Source of the DNA: Massilia sp. CF038
GTDB taxonomy: Bacteria; Pseudomonadota; Gammaproteobacteria; Burkholderiales; Burkholderiaceae_D
Direction of reading: 5' to 3'
Assembly: GCF_900129765.1 (NCBI RefSeq)
Contig: NZ_FQWU01000002.1
Span: 1,736,001-1,800,000 of the forward strand
Length of the DNA stretch: 64,000 nt
Position numbers and translations under genes: made by a program. Each line of letters starts with the position of its first letter. Positions within the stretch are counted from its first letter, which is position 1. Positions 1 through 8,001 of this stretch are shown in pieces. The notes beneath the pieces were generated by a model. The model ran no database searches, was not told the DNA's origin, and saw only the letters and a program-made list of their open reading frames with translations.

Positions 1-520
1 ACGAGGCGCCCATCAGGTGCATCGCGAAAATACCCATGTCCATGCCTGGGCCCATCTGGGTCGACAGTGGCGCGTACAGGGTCCAGCCGGCAGCAGTGGC
101 GCCGCCCGGCACGAAGAAGGAACCGGCCAGCAGCAGGGCCGCAGGCGGCAGCAGCCAGAACGAGAAGTTGTTCATGCGCGCAAACGCCATGTCGGAGGCA
201 CCCACTTGCAGCGGGATCATCCAGTTGGCGAAGCCGACGAAGGCCGGCATGATGGCGCCGAACACCATCACCAGACCGTGCATCGTGGTCAGCTGGTTGA
301 AGAACTCAGGCTGGAAGAACTGCAGGCCAGGCTGGAACAGCTCGGAGCGGATCATCAGGGCCAGAACACCGCCCGACAGCAGCATGATCAGGGAGAACCA
401 CAGGTACAGGGTACCGATATCCTTGTGGTTGGTCGCAAACAGCCAGCGGCTCAGACCGTGCGGATGGTCGTGGGCGTGGTCGTCGTGACCGTGGGCTTTG
501 TCCAAAGTAGTTGTGCTCAT
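1..520 (-). CDS. coxA: Cytochrome c oxidase subunit I, N-terminal part
   Basis: This is the catalytic haem-copper subunit of the aa3-type terminal oxidase in the inner membrane. Only the first 173 residues are inside the window; the gene runs off the left edge. His81 in the TTMHGLVMVFGA segment matches the conserved low-spin haem a ligand, and Asp110 in GASDMAFARMNN matches the entrance aspartate of the D proton channel. The first predicted membrane helix follows residue 35. The N-terminus before it is His/Asp-rich (HGHDDHAHDHPHG, residues 10-22). The gene lies 15 bp downstream of coxB on the same strand, the usual subunit II - subunit I order. The identity is clear; the C-terminal part cannot be judged. 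Confidence 0.96.
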   Translation of the reverse strand, partial: MSTTTLDKAHGHDDHAHDHPHGLSRWLFATNHKDIGTLYLWFSLIMLLSGGVLALMIRSELFQPGLQFFQPEFFNQLTTMHGLVMVFGAIMPAFVGFANWMIPLQVGASDMAFARMNNFSFWLLPPAALLLAGSFFVPGGATAAGWTLYAPLSTQMGPGMDMGIFAMHLMGAS

Positions 521-535
521 AGTATGTACTCCCGA

Positions 536-1717
536 TTACTTGCGTGCAGCCAGAACGTCGGCTGGTTGAACGATGTTTTCTGCAGCTTTGTTCGACCAGC
601 TGTTGCGGGTGTAGGTGATCACCGCAGCAATATCCGAATCCGACAGTTGCTTCCATGCTGGCATTTCCGATGGGAACTTGCCGCTCTTCTGGCCATTCAG
701 CAGCACGTGGATCTGGTCCGCTTTCGGGCCATTCACGACAGCCGAGCCATCCAGCGCAGCGAAGGCGCCTGGCACACCCTTGCCGTTTGCCTGGTGGCAA
801 GCGACGCAATTGGCGGCGTAGACTTTTTCGCCCTTGGTTTTCAGTTCGTCGATGGTCCACACTTTCGATGGATCATCGGCCAGTGCTGCCATTTCTTTCT
901 GCTTGCCAGCGACCCAGGTGCTGTACTCGGCATCGGTGACAACGCGCACAACGATCGGCATGAAGGCGTGTTCTTTGCCGCACAGCTCGGCGCACTGGCC
1001 GCGGTAGACACCGACTTTTTCAGCCTTGAACCAGGTGTCGCGCACGAAACCAGGGATCGCATCTTGCTTGACGCCGAAGGCCGGGATCATCCAGGCGTGG
1101 ATGACGTCGTTGGCGGTGGTGACGATACGGATTTTCTTGTTGACCGGAACGACGACTTCGTTGTCGACTTCCATCAGGTAGTTGATGCCGCGTGCCACGG
1201 TTGGCTTGACGCCAGGCTCGCCCACTTGTTCGCGCGGGGTCGACAGGTTGGAGTAGAAGTTGATGCCGGCGCCTTCGCCGCTGAGGTAGTCGTAACCCCA
1301 TTTCCACTGCATGCCGGTGGCCTTGATGGTGATGTCGGCGTTGGAGGTGTCTTTCATCGCCACGACGGTCTTGGTCGCTGGCAGCGCCATGCCGATGACG
1401 ATCAGGAAGGGAACGACGGTCCAGGCGATTTCGACGGCGGTCGATTCATGGAAGGTGGCGGGTTTGTGGCCCAGCGAGCGGCGGTGCTTGAACACCGAGT
1501 AGAACATCACGCCAAACACGGCGACGAAGATCACCAGGCAGACGATCATCATCCAGGTGTGCAGATCGTTGATCTCGGATGCGATCTTGGTGACCGGCAT
1601 TTGAAGATTCAATTGATTGGCTACCGGACGCCCCTCTACTCCCTGTGCCAGGGCCGGGACACTGGCCGAAATTGCCAGGCCAAGCATCAAGGCGTGAAGT
1701 CGCTTTGCATATGTCAT
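536..1717 (-). CDS. coxB: Cytochrome c oxidase subunit II with C-terminal cytochrome c domain
   Basis: This subunit receives electrons at the CuA centre and passes them to subunit I. A signal peptide (residues 1-25, ending VPALAQG) is followed by two membrane helices (about 54-75 and 98-114) and a periplasmic cupredoxin domain. CuA ligands are visible: His208, Cys242, Glu244, Cys246, His250 and Met253. A cytochrome c domain is fused at the C-terminus, with CVACH at 304-308 and a likely axial Met352 in EMPAW, so this is a caa3-type subunit. The 393-residue length fits. I chose the start that opens directly on the signal peptide rather than the open frame extending 42 codons upstream, whose sequence looks non-coding. 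Confidence 0.96.
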   Translation of the reverse strand: MTYAKRLHALMLGLAISASVPALAQGVEGRPVANQLNLQMPVTKIASEINDLHTWMMIVCLVIFVAVFGVMFYSVFKHRRSLGHKPATFHESTAVEIAWTVVPFLIVIGMALPATKTVVAMKDTSNADITIKATGMQWKWGYDYLSGEGAGINFYSNLSTPREQVGEPGVKPTVARGINYLMEVDNEVVVPVNKKIRIVTTANDVIHAWMIPAFGVKQDAIPGFVRDTWFKAEKVGVYRGQCAELCGKEHAFMPIVVRVVTDAEYSTWVAGKQKEMAALADDPSKVWTIDELKTKGEKVYAANCVACHQANGKGVPGAFAALDGSAVVNGPKADQIHVLLNGQKSGKFPSEMPAWKQLSDSDIAAVITYTRNSWSNKAAENIVQPADVLAARK

Positions 1718-1986
1718 GTTTTCCCCAACCACCCAAAAATAATAATACTTTTTAAAGGTCCGGCCATTCTGTTGAACGGTCGAACGCTCCGAAACCATCG
1801 CACAAAAAGGCTCCTGAGCCGATTTTCCGCGCGCAGCGGTCAATTCGGCTGGAACCGTGACAGCGTGTTACGGGTGCCGCAGCGCCCTTGCCCATGCTGT
1901 TTGCTATTGCTTCCCACTGTTGTCCGTCCGATATCCACGCTCAAATTTCACGCTCTTACGGGCACAGTCGACAAAATTAGTCGTTG

Positions 1987-2016
1987 ATTATACTAAAGGA
2001 ACACGACCTGCATCAA
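1987..2016 (-). promoter_or_regulatory. Probable sigma-70 promoter for coxBA
   Basis: Read on the minus strand, TTGATG (2011-2016) and a perfect TATAAT (1987-1992) are separated by 18 bp. They lie about 270 bp upstream of the coxB start and point towards it. The rest of the gap 1718-2084 between coxB and the bioC-like gene has no convincing gene. The long leader (about 260 nt) could hold further control, but I see no clear element in it. Confidence 0.55.
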
Positions 2017-2084
2017 GGACAAATGCGCCTTTCCATGGGCGTGGGACTTGACATTGCACACTCTGGCCCCACCTTTTTGGCCGG

Positions 2085-2999
2085 CTATGTGCGCGGCTGG
2101 AAGCGGATAATGGCTTCCCCTGCCCGCGTGACGCGCGGCGCGGGCCGGAAAGCATGGCCGTAAATCACTTCAAAGCTCAGCACCAGCTTGCCGTCGGCGC
2201 GGCGCTGCCCCTCCAGCGCCTGCAACAGGCGCTGCCAGGCGGCCCGCCCCGCCAGCCCGCGCGCACGGGTGGCCAGCGGGTTGCCGCCCAGGGCGCGCAC
2301 GTCGGCCAGCAAGGCGTGCGGCGTGTCGTAGGTGACGGTGATGAGCTCCATGTCCATGACCGGGGTGGAAAAACCCGCCTCGACCAGCTGATCGCCGAAA
2401 TCGTGCATGTCCACAAACGGCAGCACGTGGGGCGACTCGTCCATGGCAGCGAATGCCGTGCGCAGCTCGCGCAGGGTGTCCGGCCCAAAGTTGGAGAACA
2501 TAAGCAAACCGTCGACCCGCAACACGCGCCGCCACTCCGTAAACACGCGGTCAGGCTGTGGATGCCAGTGCAACGCCAGGTTCGACCACACCAGGTCGAC
2601 CGAGTTCGGCCCCAATGGCAGATTGCCGAAGTCGGCGCACAGCACATCGACCCCGGCCTTGGCAGGCAGCAGCCGTCCCAGCAGCTGGTTCAGCGCGCCA
2701 GGTACCGGCGCGGCCGCCGCGGCCGCCAGCGCCATGGCATGGGCCCCGTCCAGCCCCAGCACCTGGGCCGCCGGATAGGCCCGCTGCAGGGTAGCCAGGT
2801 CGGCCCCGCTGCCGCAGCCGGCATCCAGCACCCGCGTTGGCGCCACCTTGATCAGCTCGCGCCGTTCATGCATGCGCTTGGCAATTTCACGGCGTAGAAA
2901 GTCGGCTGTCGCCACCCGGGCAGGATGCGCAAACAATTGCCGCACGCGCGCCAGGTCAATGGGCGCGCTCATTTTGGACGGAGCTTGAGGAGAAGACAT
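2085..2999 (-). CDS. bioC: BioC-like malonyl-[acyl-carrier protein] methyltransferase
   Basis: This is a class I SAM-dependent methyltransferase. The glycine-rich SAM loop VLDAGCGSGADL lies near residues 57-68, with an acidic ribose-binding position in LGLDGAHAM. The C-terminal half (GDQLVEAGFSTPVMDMELI, then LLADVRALGGN) resembles BioC, which methylates malonyl-ACP so that fatty acid synthesis can build the pimeloyl moiety of biotin. It is divergent from comF, a common pairing in Burkholderiales. No other bio gene is in the window. The start is uncertain: an alternative ATG (MSAPIDLARV) at 2972 would remove nine residues, and neither has a good ribosome-binding site. A generic methyltransferase cannot be excluded. 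Confidence 0.75.
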   Translation of the reverse strand: MSSPQAPSKMSAPIDLARVRQLFAHPARVATADFLRREIAKRMHERRELIKVAPTRVLDAGCGSGADLATLQRAYPAAQVLGLDGAHAMALAAAAAAPVPGALNQLLGRLLPAKAGVDVLCADFGNLPLGPNSVDLVWSNLALHWHPQPDRVFTEWRRVLRVDGLLMFSNFGPDTLRELRTAFAAMDESPHVLPFVDMHDFGDQLVEAGFSTPVMDMELITVTYDTPHALLADVRALGGNPLATRARGLAGRAAWQRLLQALEGQRRADGKLVLSFEVIYGHAFRPAPRVTRAGEAIIRFQPRT

Positions 3000-3084
3000 G
3001 GTATGGGAGCAGACGGTAGCGCAAACAAGGGGCGCTGAAATGCGATAATGGCAGCAGTGTACCCGTTTGTGGGAATTCAAGCCG

Positions 3085-3840
3085 ATGCGCCATTGCCTGC
3101 ACGCCCTGGCTTCGCGCTGGCCGTGGCAGCTGGCGCGCAGCTTGAGCGCCTCTTTGTTGCCGACCAGCTGCGCTCTGTGCGGCATGGACAGCGACGCCGC
3201 CGTCTGCGGGCCGTGCCAGGCGCACTTTCTGGCGCCAGCGCCGGCACGCTGCCGCTGCTGCGCCAATCCCTTGGCGGCGCGCGACGCACGGTGGCCGTGC
3301 GCGGCCTGCCAGAGCGCCCCGCCCGCCTACGACGCGACGGTGGCAGTGACCGACTATGCCGCCCCGGTCGACCAGCTGGTGCTGCAATTGAAGTTTGGCG
3401 CCTGTCTGGCGCTGGCGCCCTGGATGGGACAGCGCCTGGGCCAGGCTGCGCTGGGCCAGCGGCCGCAAGCCCTGCCAGATGTACTGTGTGCGGTGCCGCT
3501 GGGCCCGCAGCGGCTGATTGAGCGCGGCTTTAATCAGGCGCTGGAAATTGCGCGCCCGCTCGCGCGCACCCTGGGCGTGCCACTGCATGCGCAGCTGGCC
3601 CTGCGCGCCCGCGAAACACAGGCGCAATCGGCCGTGGCGCCAGCCGATCGGCGCCGCAACATTCGCCACGCCTTTATTGTGGCGCCCGATGCCCTGGCCC
3701 TGGTGCGCGGCCGGCACATTGGCGTGGTGGATGATGTAATGACCAGTGGTGCCACCCTGAACGAACTGGCGCGCACGTTCAAACGTTTTGGCGCCGCGCG
3801 CGTGAGCAATTTTGTGTTCGCCCGCACACCGCCCCATTAA
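3085..3840 (+). CDS. comF: ComF family phosphoribosyltransferase-like protein
   Basis: ComF-type protein of 251 residues, linked in other bacteria to natural competence and DNA uptake. The N-terminal third has cysteine pairs typical of the family's zinc-binding region (CALCG, CGPC, CRCC, CAAC). The C-terminal phosphoribosyltransferase-type domain carries the PRPP-binding loop GVVDDVMTSGATL near residues 214-226. I used the ATG at 3085; a TTG at 3067 would add six residues. The gene is divergent from the bioC-like gene and is followed after 15 bp by trmL. The exact biochemical activity of ComF proteins is not settled. Confidence 0.88.
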   Translation: MRHCLHALASRWPWQLARSLSASLLPTSCALCGMDSDAAVCGPCQAHFLAPAPARCRCCANPLAARDARWPCAACQSAPPAYDATVAVTDYAAPVDQLVLQLKFGACLALAPWMGQRLGQAALGQRPQALPDVLCAVPLGPQRLIERGFNQALEIARPLARTLGVPLHAQLALRARETQAQSAVAPADRRRNIRHAFIVAPDALALVRGRHIGVVDDVMTSGATLNELARTFKRFGAARVSNFVFARTPPH

Positions 3841-3855
3841 TTCGATGACAGGAGA

Positions 3856-4332
3856 ATGATTTTGTTCCACGTTGTATTGGTAGAACCCGAGATCCCGCCC
3901 AACACCGGCAACGTGATCCGCCTGTGCGCCAACACGGGCGCCCAGTTGCACCTGATCGAGCCGCTTGGCTTTCCGCTTGACGATGCCAAGATGAAGCGCG
4001 CCGGCCTCGATTACCACGATTACGCCACCATGAAAGTGCACAAGAGCTGGGACGCTTTCCTGGCCGATTGCCAGCCCGATCCGGCGCGCATGTTCGCCCT
4101 GACCACCCATGGCTCATCCCCGTTCGCCGATGCGGCCTTCCGTCCCGGCGACGTGTTTGTGTTTGGGTCGGAAACGCGCGGCCTGGACCCGGCCCTGCGC
4201 AACAGCTTCCCGGCCGCCCAGCGCATCCGCCTGCCCATGCGGCCGGACAACCGCAGCCTGAACTTGTCGAACACCGTGGCGGTGGTGGTGTTTGAAGCCT
4301 GGCGCCAGAACGGTTACCTGGGCGGCGCCTGA
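3856..4332 (+). CDS. trmL: tRNA (cytidine(34)-2'-O)-methyltransferase TrmL
   Basis: SPOUT-class enzyme that 2'-O-methylates the wobble nucleotide of leucine tRNAs. The N-terminal signature PEIPPNTGNVIRLCANTG and the C-terminal knot motifs FGSETRGL and LSNTVAVVVFEAWRQ are those of TrmL (YibK). At 158 residues it is full length. The start is ambiguous: the ATG at 3856 is only one base after the GGAG (3851-3854), whereas the TTG at 3862 has seven bases of spacing and gives MFHVVLVEPEIPPNTGN, closer to the usual family start. TTG at 3862 may therefore be the real initiator. Confidence 0.93.
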   Translation: MILFHVVLVEPEIPPNTGNVIRLCANTGAQLHLIEPLGFPLDDAKMKRAGLDYHDYATMKVHKSWDAFLADCQPDPARMFALTTHGSSPFADAAFRPGDVFVFGSETRGLDPALRNSFPAAQRIRLPMRPDNRSLNLSNTVAVVVFEAWRQNGYLGGA

Positions 4333-4493
4333 AGCAAGCCTGAATAACCACAGCGTGACACGAAAATTGGCGCGCACGTGACAATTCAATAGTATCAGCG
4401 GCGCTTTTTGGCCTATCCTGAACCGTTATCAAAATAACACGCATAACTTGCCCTTATGCCCATGATTTTGATCAATACGCAGGAAGGATTGCC

Positions 4494-7400
4494 ATGACAG
4501 CCGCCTACACCAGCAGCCAGGCCGCCGACATCCAGCGCAAGCTGGCCAGCATTGCCGAACAGTTCAGCCGGCCGCTGCCGGATGACATCGCCCAATTTCT
4601 GGCCGGGCCGACCACCTGCGGCGACAGCCCGCTGCTGCGCCGCACCCTCAGCCTGTTCAACGCCGAGTTCTGCAAATACCACGAAGACGAGCCAGACTAT
4701 GACGAGCAGGTCTGGCGCGCGCTCGACGCCGTCGCCGGCAGCGTCCAGAACGAGGTCTGGCAGTTCGAACTGGACGGCATCAAGCTGCGCAAGCCGCCTG
4801 CCGGCGTGCGCCCGGCCGATGAAGCGGGCGTGATCAGTGCCGCCCACCGCGCCGAGCTGGCCGGGCTGGCTTTTTCCGGCGGCGGCATCCGCAGCGCCAC
4901 CTTCAACCTGGGCATCCTGCAGGCGCTGGCTGCCAACCGTCTGCTGCGCGACTTCGATTATCTGTCCACCGTGTCGGGCGGAGGCTACATCGGGTCCTGG
5001 CTGTCACGCTGGCTGAACAAAGAGAACGATATCGCCATGGTCGAGAGCAAGCTCGCGCCCAAGCCCGAAACCCCGGGCGCAGTGCACGAAGCAGCGCAGA
5101 TCACCTTCCTGCGCCAGCACAGCAACTTCCTCACGCCCAAAACAGGATTTTTCAGCGCCGACACCTGGTCCATGCTGTCGATCTATGTGCGCAACACCAT
5201 GCTCAACCTGACCATGCTGGTGGCGCTGCTGGCCGTGGCCATGATGGTGCCGCGCCTGCTGGTGGCGCTGGTGGCCTGGCTGGGGCCGGGCTTCAAGACC
5301 CAGTTTGCCGTGCTGGGCTGGGCGGCCGCCCTGTGGGCCGTGTTCTGCATTGCGCTCAGCATTTCCGTCAAGCCCAGCAAGGGCGCGCGCGACTGGTTGC
5401 GCGGGCAGAGCCAGACCAATGTGATCACCTTTGTCGTACTGCCCCTGATGGTGGCTGGCTTTGCCGGCAGCATTGCCATCTGGTACGGCAAAGACAGCTT
5501 GCTGCCGATCTGGGCGCACCTGGGCACCTTCGATTCTCTGCATCCATTCTGGCTGTTCTTCCCCGGCACGCTGTATTTCTTTGCCTGGGCCTGTGGCTGG
5601 AGCGGCGCCCAAGCCTTGAACGCCGGTTCCTGGCGCGCCGTGGACTGGAGCGCGGCGCGGCGCGAATGGCCCGGCCATTTCGGCTGCGCCGCCGCGGCCT
5701 ACGCCATTGGCACGCTGCTGTTGCTGGCCACGCTGAAAGGCACCTACCGCCTGGCTCTGTTCGACGATGCCGAATTTGCCAGCGGCATGCCGGTGCACCT
5801 GGTGGCGCTGGGCATGCCCATTGTGCTGTCGCTGTTTGGCGTTACCATGATTTTATGCATCGGCCTGGTCGGCCGCATGTACTCCGAAGCCAGCCGCGAA
5901 TGGTGGGCGCGCCAGGGCGCCTGGACCATTATCCTGTCGCTGGCCTGGCTGGGCCTGTGCGTGATGAGCTTGTACGGTCCGCCGCTGATCGATTATCTGA
6001 TGGCCAGCGCCGGCGGCTGGGGCAGCAAGATCATGGCCAGCACCTGGGTCGGCGCCACCATTGCCGGTCTGCTGCTGGGGCGCGGCGACAGTACCGGCAA
6101 GGATGACAGAAAACCGTATTTCAGCTTCATTGCAGGCATGGCGCCGGCCGTGTTTGCAGCCGGCCTGATGGCCCTGGTGTCAGCCGCTTCGTTCCGCGCC
6201 ACACTGGCCCTGAGCCCAACAACCAACCGCCCAATCGAGAGCGGCATTCTGGACGCGTATTACGCCAACTCCGATTTCATTCCCGCCCACATCACCGTCG
6301 GCACCCTGACCGTGCTCCTGATTGGCGGCTTCCTGCTGGCGCGCCGGGTCGACATCAACAAGTTTTCGCTGTACATGATGTACCGCAACCGCCTGACCCG
6401 CGCCTTCCTGGGCGCCCACAACAAGGGCCGCACCGCGCACCCCTTTACCGGCTTTGATGAAGATGATGATGTGCTGCTGTCGCAACTGCTGGCCAACCGC
6501 GCCGGCCAGATGCAGCGCCCCTTCCACATCATCAACACCACGCTGAATATGGTCAGCGGCACCGAACTTGCCTGGCAGACCAGGCGCGCCAGCGGCTTTG
6601 CCTTTACCCCAGCCTTCTGCGGCTTTGAACTGCCCGCCATGCCAACTCCGAGCGGGCGTACTGCACCCGGCGAAGCGGCACGCGGCTGTTACCGCCGCAC
6701 TTGCGATTACGATACCGCCGGCAGTGTGGCGGGCGACGACGATGGCGGCATCAAGCTGGGCATGGCAATGGCAGTGTCGGGCGCTGCCGTAAGCCCGAAC
6801 ATGGGCTATCACTCGTCACCCGCGCTGGCTTTCTTGCTGACCTTGTTTAACGTCCGCCTGGGCCGCTGGTTTGCCAATCCGCTCTGGCACAACTGGAAGA
6901 AGCGCTCGCCTGACTTTGGCATGGCCCCGCTGCTGTCGGAAATGTTTGGCCTGAGCGATTCGCGCGCGCACTACCTGAGCTTGTCCGACGGCGGCCATTT
7001 CGAAAACCTGGGCATCTACGAGCTGGTGCGGCGGCGCTGCCGCCTGATCGTGGTGGTTGACGCGGGCGCCGACGGCAACCTGCATTTTGATGATCTGGGC
7101 AATGCCATCCGCAAATGCGCTACCGACCTGAACATCCAGATCGACATCGACGTCAGCAAAGTCGACCTGATCAAGGCGGGTGACTTCAGCACTGCGCATT
7201 ACGCCACCGGCAAGATCCGCTACAGCCAGACCGACAAGCTGGCCCCCGGCGCCGATCCGAACGACAAAGTCGTGGACGGCACCCTGCTCTACATTAAGCC
7301 TTCCTTGCTGGGCAGCGAACCGGCTGACGTGCTCAACTACCGCAAGAGCAACAAGGATTTCCCGCATCAGACCACGGGCGACCAGTGGTTCGATGAAACC

Positions 7401-7598
7401 CAGTTCGAGAGCTACCGGGCGCTCGGCTACCGGATCGGCATGCTGGCCTTCCGCCAGGCGGCCGAAGCAGTCACGCCGGCCGGCAAGGAAAACCGCATCA
7501 GCGCGATCTGCGCCATCTTTGAAGGCATTTTCGGCAACGGCAGCGCCGTGCGCCATCAACTGCACGTGGTGCCAAAACGGCACGGCACGCGCCGCTAA
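4494..7598 (+). CDS. Large membrane-embedded patatin-like phospholipase
   Basis: A 1034-residue protein with a patatin lipase fold split by a long membrane region. After an N-terminal domain of about 120 residues that I do not recognise comes the oxyanion loop GGGIRS (129-134) and the nucleophile motif STVSGGG with Ser161. Roughly residues 235-620 hold about nine or ten hydrophobic helices. The lipase resumes with the catalytic Asp motif LSDGGHFENLG (Asp832). Both halves of the Ser-Asp dyad are intact, so activity on membrane lipids or acyl esters is expected. The start has a strong AGGAAGGA site. It is the first gene of a same-strand group with 7714-8001 and the subtilase 7988-9472. The lipase assignment is firm; the role is unknown. 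Confidence 0.85.
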   Translation: MTAAYTSSQAADIQRKLASIAEQFSRPLPDDIAQFLAGPTTCGDSPLLRRTLSLFNAEFCKYHEDEPDYDEQVWRALDAVAGSVQNEVWQFELDGIKLRKPPAGVRPADEAGVISAAHRAELAGLAFSGGGIRSATFNLGILQALAANRLLRDFDYLSTVSGGGYIGSWLSRWLNKENDIAMVESKLAPKPETPGAVHEAAQITFLRQHSNFLTPKTGFFSADTWSMLSIYVRNTMLNLTMLVALLAVAMMVPRLLVALVAWLGPGFKTQFAVLGWAAALWAVFCIALSISVKPSKGARDWLRGQSQTNVITFVVLPLMVAGFAGSIAIWYGKDSLLPIWAHLGTFDSLHPFWLFFPGTLYFFAWACGWSGAQALNAGSWRAVDWSAARREWPGHFGCAAAAYAIGTLLLLATLKGTYRLALFDDAEFASGMPVHLVALGMPIVLSLFGVTMILCIGLVGRMYSEASREWWARQGAWTIILSLAWLGLCVMSLYGPPLIDYLMASAGGWGSKIMASTWVGATIAGLLLGRGDSTGKDDRKPYFSFIAGMAPAVFAAGLMALVSAASFRATLALSPTTNRPIESGILDAYYANSDFIPAHITVGTLTVLLIGGFLLARRVDINKFSLYMMYRNRLTRAFLGAHNKGRTAHPFTGFDEDDDVLLSQLLANRAGQMQRPFHIINTTLNMVSGTELAWQTRRASGFAFTPAFCGFELPAMPTPSGRTAPGEAARGCYRRTCDYDTAGSVAGDDDGGIKLGMAMAVSGAAVSPNMGYHSSPALAFLLTLFNVRLGRWFANPLWHNWKKRSPDFGMAPLLSEMFGLSDSRAHYLSLSDGGHFENLGIYELVRRRCRLIVVVDAGADGNLHFDDLGNAIRKCATDLNIQIDIDVSKVDLIKAGDFSTAHYATGKIRYSQTDKLAPGADPNDKVVDGTLLYIKPSLLGSEPADVLNYRKSNKDFPHQTTGDQWFDETQFESYRALGYRIGMLAFRQAAEAVTPAGKENRISAICAIFEGIFGNGSAVRHQLHVVPKRHGTRR

Positions 7599-7713
7599 AC
7601 TGAACGGCAAACCATGCACGCTGCATGTGTGGCGTGCACGATTGCTGTGTTCATGCGGAATTTTCCGCCAGGCTTTATTATCGTAGCAACCGAGCCCAGC
7701 CTCCTTTGCCGCC

Positions 7714-8001
7714 ATGATCAAGCTCCAACTTCTGCTGCGTCACCCCGGTACCGATCCCGCCATCGATGCTGGTTTGCAGGCTGCATTGGAAGCAGTTGGC
7801 TTGCAGGTAACCGGCAGCGGCCGCGCCACTGTCTCGGCCCAGATCACCCCTGACGCCTTCGCCCACCTGTTCGGGCCGACGCCCGACCTGTCGGCGCTGC
7901 CTGTGCCGGCGTCCGTGGCCGGCCAGATCAGCCTCATTACCACCGCGCCGCAGCACTGCGCGACCACTGACCCATTGAAAGGCAAGAATGCAGCCCTATA
8001 A
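7714..8001 (+). CDS. Small protein resembling a free protease propeptide
   Basis: A 95-residue protein without signal peptide or membrane helix. Residues 23-53 (AALEAVGLQVTGSGRATVSA, then DAFAHLFG) align by eye with residues 61-97 of the subtilase encoded immediately downstream (TAIEALRRHGFVVSGKGRMT, then AQFERVFG). The shared pattern is an EAL-type helix, then G-hydrophobic-x-V, G-x-GRxTVS, and F-x3-FG. This suggests a stand-alone copy of the protease prodomain acting as folding helper or inhibitor. Its end overlaps the protease start by 14 bases, suggesting translational coupling. It follows the patatin gene after a 115 bp gap. The function is inferred from this similarity only. Confidence 0.7.
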   Translation: MIKLQLLLRHPGTDPAIDAGLQAALEAVGLQVTGSGRATVSAQITPDAFAHLFGPTPDLSALPVPASVAGQISLITTAPQHCATTDPLKGKNAAL

